From: Dorea formicigenerans
GTDB lineage: Bacteria > Bacillota > Clostridia > Lachnospirales > Lachnospiraceae
Direction of reading: 5' to 3'
Length of the DNA: 64,000 bases
Assembly: GCF_025150245.1 (NCBI RefSeq)
Contig: NZ_CP102279.1
Span: 865,423 to 929,422, forward strand
The notes below the pieces were generated by a model. That model had not been told where the DNA came from, did no database searches, and saw only the letters and a list, made by a program, of their open reading frames with translations. The translations under genes and the position numbers were made by a program. Position 1 is the stretch's first letter; every line of letters begins with the position of its first letter. Positions 57,032 to 64,000 of the stretch are shown one piece after another.

Positions 57032-57463
57032 ATGGCAATTATAAGAATGAAATATACACTTCTTGATGAGATTGCCCGGTATGCAACCGGGCATCTTCCA
57101 GAAGAAGCTTGCGGACTGATCGCAGGAAGCGAAGATGAAAATGGTCGTTTAATTGAAAAAGTTTATTACCTGACAAATGTTGATCATGCAGAGGATCATT
57201 TTACACTGGATCCGAAAGAACAACTGTCAGCAATCAAAGATATGAGGGCGAATGGATTAAAACCACTTGGTAACTGGCATTCACATCCATCCAGTCCGTC
57301 CAGACCGTCGCAGGAGGATATCAAACTTGCATTTGATTCCAATGCCAGCTATATGATCATATCATTTATGGCAGAAAATCCAGTGTTGAATTCTTTCCAT
57401 ATAGAAAATGGTCAGGTGGAAAAAGAGGATTTGCGAATTTATTCAGATGAATATTATTTCTAA
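57032..57463 (+). CDS. JAMM/Mov34 metallopeptidase (M67, Mec+/HcyD-like)
   Basis: The 143-residue protein contains the JAMM signature: EEACGL with the first Glu (E25) and NWHSHP (H83, H85) followed by SQED (S93, D96). In Mec+ and HcyD this zinc hydrolase cleaves the bond between the carrier and the new amino acid and removes blocking residues from the carrier tail. Here it follows the E1 by 26 bp. The function is inferred from both motif and context; a deubiquitinase-like role outside this pathway is unlikely. Confidence 0.9.
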   Translation: MAIIRMKYTLLDEIARYATGHLPEEACGLIAGSEDENGRLIEKVYYLTNVDHAEDHFTLDPKEQLSAIKDMRANGLKPLGNWHSHPSSPSRPSQEDIKLAFDSNASYMIISFMAENPVLNSFHIENGQVEKEDLRIYSDEYYF

Positions 57464-57485
57464 GTATAGTAAAAAGGAATAAAAA

Positions 57486-58076
57486 ATGAAATTAAAAACG
57501 AAAGAATTGACAACCTGTGCACTGTTTGCAGCTTTGATCGCAATCGGTGCATTTATAAAAGTTGATATACCATTGCCAATGTACACCATGCACTTTACAT
57601 TTCAATGGTTTTTTGTGTTGATGGCAGGTTTTCTGCTTGGTACAAAACTTGCAACGGTTAGTGTGATCGTGTATCTTAGCATTGGCCTTGTCGGAGTTCC
57701 GGTATTTGCTGCCGGAGGTGGACCTGCATACATTTTCAGACCAGGATTTGGATTCTTACTTGGTTTTGTACTGGCAGCATTTGTCATTGGTACTATTACA
57801 GAAAAAGTAGGAAAAAATCATAAGGGAATGTTCTTAATGGCATCAGTTGCGGGACTGGTGACTTATTATACGAATGGAGCAATTTACTTTTATTGTATAA
57901 ATAATTTTTATGCAGCAACTCCTGTGAGTTGGAGCGTTGTAGTTGTGGAATATTGTCTGATTACGATTGCACCGGATTTTATATTATGTGTATTGGCGAC
58001 AGCATTTTCTTTAAAGCTCCGTCCAGTATTTCTTGGGATGATGCATGAGTATAGTATGGATCGGAAAGTGGTGTAA
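57486..58076 (+). CDS. bioY: Biotin ECF transporter S component BioY
   Basis: The 196-residue protein matches BioY: MKLKTKELTTCALFAALIAIGAFIKVDIPLPM, then FTFQWFFVLMAGFLLG, GVPVFAAGGGPAYIFRPGFGFLLGF (biotin-binding loop) and six membrane segments. It binds and imports biotin with the ECF module. It is a passenger in this sulfur cluster, or linked to it as biotin supplies sulfur-containing cofactor or as a biotin auxotroph needs it; I cannot decide. It lies 22 bp behind the JAMM gene and its stop is 1 base before the met8 start. Confidence 0.93.
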   Translation: MKLKTKELTTCALFAALIAIGAFIKVDIPLPMYTMHFTFQWFFVLMAGFLLGTKLATVSVIVYLSIGLVGVPVFAAGGGPAYIFRPGFGFLLGFVLAAFVIGTITEKVGKNHKGMFLMASVAGLVTYYTNGAIYFYCINNFYAATPVSWSVVVVEYCLITIAPDFILCVLATAFSLKLRPVFLGMMHEYSMDRKVV

Positions 58077-58077
58077 T

Positions 58078-58668
58078 ATGGCGTATTTTCCTATGTTTGT
58101 GAACTTGAAGGATCAGCTGTGCCTGGTGGTCGGCGGAGGGATGGTGGCATACCGGAAAGTAAAAGTACTTCTGGATTTTGAAGCCAGAGTGGTTGTAGTT
58201 GGAGAGAATATCTGCGATAAAATCTATGAAATTGCAAAAAAAAGTAATCAGTTAGAATTACAAAAAAAGTGTTTTGAAGATGCAGATTGTGATAATATGT
58301 TTATGGTGATCGCTGCAACAGATGATAAAGAATTGAATCACCATATTGTGGGAATCTGTAATTCAAAAGGAATTATGGTAAATGCTGTGGACCAGAAAGA
58401 GGACTGCAGCTTTATCTTTTCTTCATATATAAAAGAAAAAAATCTTATTGCAGCATTTTCGAGTGGTGGAAACAGCCCTGTGCTGGCACAATATTTAAAA
58501 AGTCAGGAAAAGGAGATCCTGACACCATTTCTTGGAGAATTGAATGAATATATGGGGAAGATCAGAAAGCGTGTGATAGAAAAGTATGACACAGAAGAAA
58601 AACGAAAAGAAATATTTAAAGAAATAGTAAATACAGCCATTGAAAATGGAGAATTGCCACAGGAGTAG
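58078..58668 (+). CDS. Precorrin-2 dehydrogenase/sirohydrochlorin ferrochelatase (Met8/CysG N-terminal type)
   Basis: I place the start at 58078 (ATGGCGTATTTTCC), since the family begins YFPMFVNLKD; a longer in-frame start exists at 58045 inside bioY. The 196-residue protein has a Rossmann motif VVGGGMVAYRKV (17-28), FMVIAATDDKELN and the CysG-type NAVDQKEDCSFIFSS block, with a helical C-terminus. It oxidises precorrin-2 and may insert iron to make siroheme for the sulfite reductase. GGAAAG precedes the ATG. Confidence 0.92.
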   Translation: MAYFPMFVNLKDQLCLVVGGGMVAYRKVKVLLDFEARVVVVGENICDKIYEIAKKSNQLELQKKCFEDADCDNMFMVIAATDDKELNHHIVGICNSKGIMVNAVDQKEDCSFIFSSYIKEKNLIAAFSSGGNSPVLAQYLKSQEKEILTPFLGELNEYMGKIRKRVIEKYDTEEKRKEIFKEIVNTAIENGELPQE

Positions 58669-58670
58669 AT

Positions 58671-59603
58671 ATGAGATACCGGGTAGGAACAAGAGGATCA
58701 AAGCTGGCGCTTGCCCAGACAAAGCAGGTTATTGAAAAATTAAAAAGTGCATTTCCGGAAGATGAATTTGATGTAGTAATCATAAAAACGACCGGAGATA
58801 TGGATCAGAAAAGCCGGCTTGACCAGATTGGATCAAAGGGCATATTTGTAAAAGAAATTGAGGAAGAACTTTTGGAAGAGAAGATTCATCTTGCAGTACA
58901 CTCTATGAAAGACATGCCAGATACAACGGCAGATGGATTAATATTTGCAAAGGCATGGAAGCGGGAAGATCCAAGAGATGTTCTGATCTTGAGAGAGGCA
59001 GTGTCTGTGGACGACCTTCCGAAAGGAGCTGTGATCGGAACGGGAAGCAAGCGTAGAAAGTATCAGCTTCTGAAAATCCGCCCTGATCTTAACATAGTTG
59101 GGATCCGTGGAAATGTAGATACAAGGATTCGAAAAATGCAGGAAGAAGAGATGGATGGAATTGTACTTGCCGTAGCAGGTATTAACAGACTAGGAAGAGA
59201 GCAAGAGATTACCTGCTATCTTGAGCCGGATCAGATGATTCCGGCTCCGGCCCAGGGGACACTTGCTCTGGAAGTAAAAGCAGATAATATACAATTAATC
59301 AGAAAACTAAATAGATTGTCTGATCAGGAAACAGATATATGTGTAAAAGCAGAAAGACAATTTTTGAAACAAATTGGAGGAAGCTGTCATCTTCCGGTAG
59401 GAGCATATTGCAAGATACAGGATGAAAAACTAGTATTAAGAGCAATGTTTGGAACGGAGGATGGAAAAAAAATGGCATATACAAAGGTGGAATCTGCAGT
59501 TTTAAATAAAATAGAAGATTCATCACAGATAGATGAAATCTGCAGACAGATTGCCAGAGAAGCAGTAGAAAAAATTCAAATGCAATTAAGTCATGAAGAA
59601 TAA
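58671..59603 (+). CDS. hemC: Hydroxymethylbilane synthase
   Basis: This 310-residue enzyme is typical: YRVGTRGSKLALAQT at the N-terminus, IKTTGDMDQ, HSMKDMP (near 83-89), TGSKRR and the cofactor-binding GGSCHLPVGA with dipyrromethane Cys at C239. It polymerises four porphobilinogens. It begins 2 bp after the Met8 stop with ACAGGAG upstream and is co-transcribed with CobA-HemD. HemB and the steps that form aminolevulinate are not in the window. Confidence 0.96.
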   Translation: MRYRVGTRGSKLALAQTKQVIEKLKSAFPEDEFDVVIIKTTGDMDQKSRLDQIGSKGIFVKEIEEELLEEKIHLAVHSMKDMPDTTADGLIFAKAWKREDPRDVLILREAVSVDDLPKGAVIGTGSKRRKYQLLKIRPDLNIVGIRGNVDTRIRKMQEEEMDGIVLAVAGINRLGREQEITCYLEPDQMIPAPAQGTLALEVKADNIQLIRKLNRLSDQETDICVKAERQFLKQIGGSCHLPVGAYCKIQDEKLVLRAMFGTEDGKKMAYTKVESAVLNKIEDSSQIDEICRQIAREAVEKIQMQLSHEE

Positions 59604-61086
59604 AATGGGTAAAGTTATATTAGTTGGAGCAGGGGCAGGAGATACCGGTCTGCTCACGATAAAAGGAAAAAAATATATAGAAGAGGCAGACTGTATCATC
59701 TATGACAGACTTGCATCGCCGGAACTGCTTGGAATGGCAAAGCATGGCTGTGAGTGCATTTATGTAGGAAAAGAAAATCACAAGCATATCATGAAGCAAG
59801 ATGCGATCAATGAGTTATTATATAAAAAATCCAGAGAATATAGTCTGGTCGTACGGCTAAAGGGTGGTGATCCTTATGTCTTTGGAAGAGGCGGTGAAGA
59901 AGCATTATATCTTCGGAAAAGAAAGATTGATATAGAAGTCGTACCAGGAGTTAGTTCTGTCGTTGCAGCATTGGCAGACGCAGGAATTCCAATTACGCAC
60001 AGAGGGATTGCAAAAGGTTTTCAGGTCATTACAGCTCACAGCAAAAAAGACGAAGAAGCGCAGATTGATTATACGCTGCTTACCGATGAATCCATGACTT
60101 GTGTATTTCTGATGGGACTTGCACATGTAGAACATATTGCAGAAGAACTGATAAGAGCTGGAAGAAGACCGGATACTCCGGCAGCAGTGATATCCAACGG
60201 AACACTGGCTACGCAGAAAAAATGTATCGGAACATTGGAGAGTATCGGATATAAAGTAAAATGTGCAAAACTGGAATCTCCGGCAATCATTGTTGTGGGG
60301 AATGTTGTTTCACTGAATGACCAATTGGATTTTTTTGAAAAACGTCCATTATTCGGGAGAAAAATAACCGTACCATATATTGAAGCTATAGGAGAACGAA
60401 CACATTTCAATAAGCTGATTACAGATTTGCAACAGCTCGGAGCAGATGTTGATACAATCATGGTTGGAAAGATTCTACCAATCCAAATTTCAGATTTTGA
60501 AAAAGAAATTAGCAGCTCCGACTGGATTCTCTTTACAAGCAGAAATGGTGTCAGGGCTTTTTTCTATAATATGAAATTCAATGACACAGATATCCGATGC
60601 CTTGCAAAAATTCGTTTTGGAGTTGTAGGGAAAGCAACAGAGCAGGAGTTAAAGAACTATCAGATAAAAGCAGATTTAGTTCCAGATGAGCAGACAGGAG
60701 CCGGACTTGCCAAAGCTTTAAAAAAACAGATCAGTGACCAAACGAAAGTCTGTATATTTTCTGCAAAAGAGGCCTCCGAAGACTTGGAGAGAGAACTTCA
60801 GAAATTTTGCCATGTCATAAAAACAGATGCATATGAAAATGTAAATGTATCAGAGCAAGATTATATATTAAAGCCTGCAGATACAGTTATTTCAGAAGCT
60901 GTATTTACAAGTGCGTCCAATGTGGAACGTTTTTTTCAGATGCTGACAGAGGAGATAATGGTAGAACGAGCTTATTCTATTGGAAAAAAGACGACAGAAG
61001 CACTTAAGAAAAAGAATGTAATGAATATTTGCGAGTCGGAAGAAAGTACTTATGAGTCAGTTGTTTCTTTGATAACAAAAAAATAA
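59593..61086 (+). CDS. Uroporphyrinogen-III methyltransferase/uroporphyrinogen-III synthase fusion (CobA-HemD)
   Basis: The 497-residue fusion has CobA first (about 1-250; ILVGAGAGDTGLLTIKG, RLKGGDPYVFGRGGEE, VVPGVSSVVAALADAGIPITHRG) and HemD second (about 255-497; KITVPYIEAIGERTHFNKLI, ILFTSRNGVRAF, ASNVERFF). It closes the ring to uroporphyrinogen III and methylates it to precorrin-2. The annotated start overlaps hemC by 11 bases; an alternative ATG at 59605 gives a start nearer to the family consensus (MGKVILVG). It provides precorrin-2 to the Met8 protein two genes upstream. Confidence 0.95.
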   Translation: MKNKMGKVILVGAGAGDTGLLTIKGKKYIEEADCIIYDRLASPELLGMAKHGCECIYVGKENHKHIMKQDAINELLYKKSREYSLVVRLKGGDPYVFGRGGEEALYLRKRKIDIEVVPGVSSVVAALADAGIPITHRGIAKGFQVITAHSKKDEEAQIDYTLLTDESMTCVFLMGLAHVEHIAEELIRAGRRPDTPAAVISNGTLATQKKCIGTLESIGYKVKCAKLESPAIIVVGNVVSLNDQLDFFEKRPLFGRKITVPYIEAIGERTHFNKLITDLQQLGADVDTIMVGKILPIQISDFEKEISSSDWILFTSRNGVRAFFYNMKFNDTDIRCLAKIRFGVVGKATEQELKNYQIKADLVPDEQTGAGLAKALKKQISDQTKVCIFSAKEASEDLERELQKFCHVIKTDAYENVNVSEQDYILKPADTVISEAVFTSASNVERFFQMLTEEIMVERAYSIGKKTTEALKKKNVMNICESEESTYESVVSLITKK

Positions 61087-61091
61087 GTCGG

Positions 61092-61120
61092 TTGTTTCTT
61101 TCATACAATTGAGGTATAAT
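61092..61120 (+). promoter_or_regulatory. Promoter of the Ca2+/Na+ exchanger gene
   Basis: TTGTTT, 17-base spacer, TATAAT, about 40 bases before the ATG. Confidence 0.65.
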
Positions 61121-61157
61121 GGTAGCCAAAATAAATTGAAATGAAGGAGACAGATGA

Positions 61158-62132
61158 ATGGAACTTGTAAAATCAATCATCATTCTTGTTATAGGATTTG
61201 CACTTTTGATGAAAGGAGCAGATTATTTCGTAGAAGGAAGTTCATCGGTAGCAAAACGACTCTATATTCCTTCCATGATTATCGGTATGACAATTGTAGC
61301 TATGGGAACGAGTCTTCCGGAATGCGCGGTCAGTGTAACAGCATCACTTGCCGGGAATAATACACTTGCGGTCAGCAATGTTGTCGGATCGAACATTTTT
61401 AATCTTATGGTCGTATGTGGAGCATGTGCTTTATTTGCCCCGCTTACAATAAAAAAAGATACGCTTGTAAAAGAATTTCCATTATCGATTATCTGTTCAG
61501 TTCTGCTGATTGCACTGGGATATCTGGGAATGAAGTTGGGACATATCGATGGAATTGTCTTTTTAATTCTTTTCGCAGGTTATCTTGTCTGGATGATCAA
61601 TTCCGTAAAGAAAGCAAGAGCAGTGCACAAAGAGGACGAGCTGATGAAAGAATCCGGAGAGTATGTAGAAGATGAAATCAGAATTATTCCAATGTGGAAA
61701 AGCATACTCTTTATTGTTGGAGGGATGATCGCAATTAAATTCGGAGGTGATTTTGTTGTTGACAGTGCATCAGATATTGCATTGTCATTCGGACTTAGCC
61801 AGACACTGATCGGACTTACAATCGTTGCACTTGGAACAAGTCTTCCAGAGCTTGTGACATCCATTGTTGCAGCGAGAAAGAACGAAGTTGATATGGCGCT
61901 TGGAAATGTAATAGGTTCTAACATTTTTAACATTTTACTTGTGCTTGGAATTGCAGCAGCAATCAGTCCGGTAGGATTTCTGATGGACAATATTGTGGAC
62001 ACTCTTATACTGATTATAATGAGTAGTGCAGTTCTTGTATTTGCGTGGACTTCAAAAGTCATTAACCGAAAAGAAGGCATTGCTATGTTATGCATGTACG
62101 CAGTATATATGGTATATATATGCATGCGATAA
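61158..62132 (+). CDS. Calcium/sodium antiporter (CaCA family, YrbG-like)
   Basis: The 324-residue membrane protein shows the two inverted alpha repeats of the CaCA family: GTSLPECAVSVTASLAGN with SNVVGSNIFN in the first half and GTSLPELVTSIVAARKNE with GNVIGSNIFN in the second, joined by an acidic cytoplasmic linker (about 150-180). About ten membrane helices are expected. It exports Ca2+ in exchange for Na+ or H+. AAGGAGA precedes the ATG. It is an independent transcription unit with its own promoter and terminator. Confidence 0.93.
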   Translation: MELVKSIIILVIGFALLMKGADYFVEGSSSVAKRLYIPSMIIGMTIVAMGTSLPECAVSVTASLAGNNTLAVSNVVGSNIFNLMVVCGACALFAPLTIKKDTLVKEFPLSIICSVLLIALGYLGMKLGHIDGIVFLILFAGYLVWMINSVKKARAVHKEDELMKESGEYVEDEIRIIPMWKSILFIVGGMIAIKFGGDFVVDSASDIALSFGLSQTLIGLTIVALGTSLPELVTSIVAARKNEVDMALGNVIGSNIFNILLVLGIAAAISPVGFLMDNIVDTLILIIMSSAVLVFAWTSKVINRKEGIAMLCMYAVYMVYICMR

Positions 62133-62203
62133 AACTTGCAGGTAAAGTTGCAAAGAGAAGAATCAAGCAGGATTAAAAGGTTAACAGAATAAATGAATGG
62201 CAG

Positions 62204-62240
62204 ATGTCTCAGATGTGTGAATGTCTGGGACATTTTCTCT
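62204..62240 (+). terminator. Terminator after exchanger gene
   Basis: ATGTCTCAGA pairs with TCTGGGACAT (one G-U pair), followed by TTTCTCT. Confidence 0.7.
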
Positions 62241-62361
62241 ATAAACTAGAAAGCATACAGAAAGTACAGAAATAATAATATTTTTTACAGATAGGGCTGT
62301 GATTGAAAAATCGTGTTGTAGAGCAGGCAGAATTTATGATTGTAAAGAGGAGTGAAAATGT

Positions 62362-63954
62362 ATGAATATTTATCATGTACATGATTTTAAAGAAGATGAG
62401 TACGGTTGGAATGAAGTGGGGAGAAGAAAGGCGAAAAAGAACAGCTATATCCGATGGCTGATTATGATAGTGAGCTTCGTAATTCTTTTTATAGCAGCAT
62501 ATCTGGAGTTTCGTTATGATTTGCTGGAAATAAATGGATTTTTGTGCTGGTTACTGGCAATTTTGGTTTTTTCCTGGGGTCTTACCATATGCTATGCGTC
62601 TTATGTCAGAAAGCACGCATGTAAAATGTCTCTGGAAGAACGACATGACTTTAACCTGTATCTGTACCATCACAAATACTGGAAAAATCCGATTCTGGCA
62701 AATCAGGCGCTTCTGAATAATGCAATTATTCTTGTCAAGATGAAGCAGTATGAACAAGCGGCACAGGCATTAGATGCAATGCATATCGAAAAATGTAAAG
62801 CGAAAGAAATGAAACTAATTTATTTCTTAAGAATCATTATAGCTTCTTTTGAAGACAATGAAGAGGAAATAGAAAAAGCAAAGATACGGTATACAGGCAT
62901 CAAAGATGATACAGGAAATTATCCGGCTTCCGAATTGGTGGAAAACTGGATTCAGATGAATGATCTGGAGCAGATGACAGCGTGTCTGGAACAAATTAAA
63001 CCTGTCAAAAAAGAATATCCAGGTCTTGCTTTCGTAGTTACGATCTTCCTGGCATACACATTTTGGTTCTTAGGAACTGCGTATGGAATTAACCGGGGTG
63101 CAGGATATGAAATCCGATATGTATTTTCTGCAATTTCTCTTATAGTTGTAAATATGGGACTGTTTGTAATGTTGATTTTGGGAATTATTTGGCTGCACAG
63201 ACACATGAATATTACAGCATCTGTATGGATTCAAAAAGTTGTGAAATTTATCATATGTACAGTAATTGCAATTGCAGGGCTGATATTGCTATTAAATAAT
63301 TTCCTGTATGTATTTCTGGGACTGGATGATAAGGAAACCGTCATGAGAAAAGAAAATGGATACACGTATTTGGAAGTTAGCTGGAGTAATATGGGTTATA
63401 ACGCTTATACAGAAGAATATGTAACGAATAATCCATTTATTATGAAAAAAATATATGTACCGACAAAAGATGATACATTTACAAATGAACAGCCAGACGC
63501 TTCCAATCCGGACAATACAGAAAATAATGACCAGACAGATAACGATGCAGACAGTGCAGATTCTGATACAGGAAATAGTGATTCACAGGATAATACAGAA
63601 CCATATGAAAGTGATGAATGGTTAAGAATGAGAAATGGAATGCAGGCAGTCTATAATTATCTGATTGAGACAAATGCATTAGAAAATCCGGAATTCACTT
63701 ACAGCAGTAATGCAAAAGGAGAGACGTATGTTATTGTCAGTACAGGACAGGAGACGAAGGATGGAAATCAGGTAAGTGTCGAATACGGTCTGTATTACAA
63801 TAGAGAAAAGACAGATGACAACGGAACATACTGTGACGAGTATGTTTTGGAGAAAAAGTATCCGGGTGGAACATACGATACACAGTTAGTTGATTTTTAT
63901 CTGGTAAATCCTGATACACTGGAAGTGACAGATGAACACAAGACAACATGGTAA
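62362..63954 (+). CDS. Multi-domain membrane protein of unknown function
   Basis: The 530-residue protein has a short basic cytoplasmic N-terminus (1-30), two membrane helices (about 31-49 and 58-80), a cytoplasmic helical region (about 90-215) that resembles TPR-like repeats (NPILANQALLNNAIILVKMKQYEQAAQALDAM in outline), three more membrane helices (about 222-242, 255-280, 295-318), a folded outer segment, a low-complexity Asp/Asn/Ser linker (about 374-415) and a C-terminal outer domain of about 115 residues rich in Tyr and Thr. The architecture suggests a sensor or cell-surface assembly protein. I do not recognise the family. GAGGAG precedes the ATG. The last 46 bases of the window hold nothing I can identify. 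Confidence 0.75.
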   Translation: MNIYHVHDFKEDEYGWNEVGRRKAKKNSYIRWLIMIVSFVILFIAAYLEFRYDLLEINGFLCWLLAILVFSWGLTICYASYVRKHACKMSLEERHDFNLYLYHHKYWKNPILANQALLNNAIILVKMKQYEQAAQALDAMHIEKCKAKEMKLIYFLRIIIASFEDNEEEIEKAKIRYTGIKDDTGNYPASELVENWIQMNDLEQMTACLEQIKPVKKEYPGLAFVVTIFLAYTFWFLGTAYGINRGAGYEIRYVFSAISLIVVNMGLFVMLILGIIWLHRHMNITASVWIQKVVKFIICTVIAIAGLILLLNNFLYVFLGLDDKETVMRKENGYTYLEVSWSNMGYNAYTEEYVTNNPFIMKKIYVPTKDDTFTNEQPDASNPDNTENNDQTDNDADSADSDTGNSDSQDNTEPYESDEWLRMRNGMQAVYNYLIETNALENPEFTYSSNAKGETYVIVSTGQETKDGNQVSVEYGLYYNREKTDDNGTYCDEYVLEKKYPGGTYDTQLVDFYLVNPDTLEVTDEHKTTW

Positions 63955-64000
63955 GTATTGGAATGATGTGATGCCAGTATGAAAGTGCGAAGTAATTCAA

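Overview
The window looks like a chromosomal segment of a gut Lachnospiraceae bacterium (low-GC Firmicutes). The 16S rRNA at about 12.5-14.0 kb resembles, from memory, Dorea (D. formicigenerans or a close relative); no database search was possible. Gene style (AGGAGG ribosome sites, tight operons, CUT1 sugar ABC transporters without their own ATPase, ECF vitamin transporters) fits this.

Layout. (1) 0-4.3 kb: a 2-hydroxyacyl-CoA dehydratase-type cluster: an unusual dehydratase/PucR-type regulator fusion, a stand-alone paralogue of the enzyme half, and the ATP-dependent activase. (2) 4.3-11.9 kb: housekeeping genes: a YtrA-type GntR regulator with clpC, a small conserved protein, radA, a ParB-like/BMP-domain protein and a metallophosphoesterase. 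(3) 11.9-17.8 kb: an rRNA operon in the order 16S-5S-23S, with three tandem promoters and long processing stems around 16S and 23S. (4) 17.8-25.3 kb: a GH2 glycosidase, then two large YhgE/Pip membrane proteins divergent from a TetR regulator. (5) 25.4-35.6 kb: sugar uptake and catabolism: CUT1 ABC importer, split transketolase, cupin, then sugar isomerase/epimerase, Gfo/Idh/MocA dehydrogenase, alpha/beta hydrolase, AEC carrier and HIT protein. (6) 35.7-43.9 kb: an accessory block: two copies of a MITE-like IS1182-type deletion derivative flank a 1457-residue surface adhesin, a GIY-YIG protein and a hemolysin III remnant; the second copy is interrupted by an intact IS1182-family element. (7) 44-50.8 kb: hexuronate catabolism (uxaB, uxaA, uxaC) with LacI and IclR regulators. 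(8) 51-53.9 kb: coaBC, a lipoprotein and an ECF S component (perhaps pantothenate). (9) 54-61.1 kb: a sulfur-assimilation/siroheme cluster: metY remnant, siroheme sulfite reductase, TusA, thioredoxin, ThiS-like carrier ending GGGC, E1-like enzyme, JAMM peptidase, BioY, Met8, HemC, CobA-HemD. (10) 61.1-64 kb: a Ca2+/Na+ exchanger and an unknown membrane protein.

How it fits together. Near-identical TGTAAG-N2-TTACA-type palindromes lie at the start-point regions of the ABC importer operon, uxaBA and uxaC, so a LacI-family protein (the neighbouring one at 48.8 kb, or a CcpA) probably co-controls two sugar loci 22 kb apart. The sulfur cluster looks like a protein-thiocarboxylate route from sulfite to homocysteine or cysteine, with siroheme synthesis encoded alongside its consumer. 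The most interesting items are this sulfur relay with its cysteine-capped carrier, the dehydratase-regulator fusion, and the MITE/IS family whose upstream hairpins show compensatory base changes.
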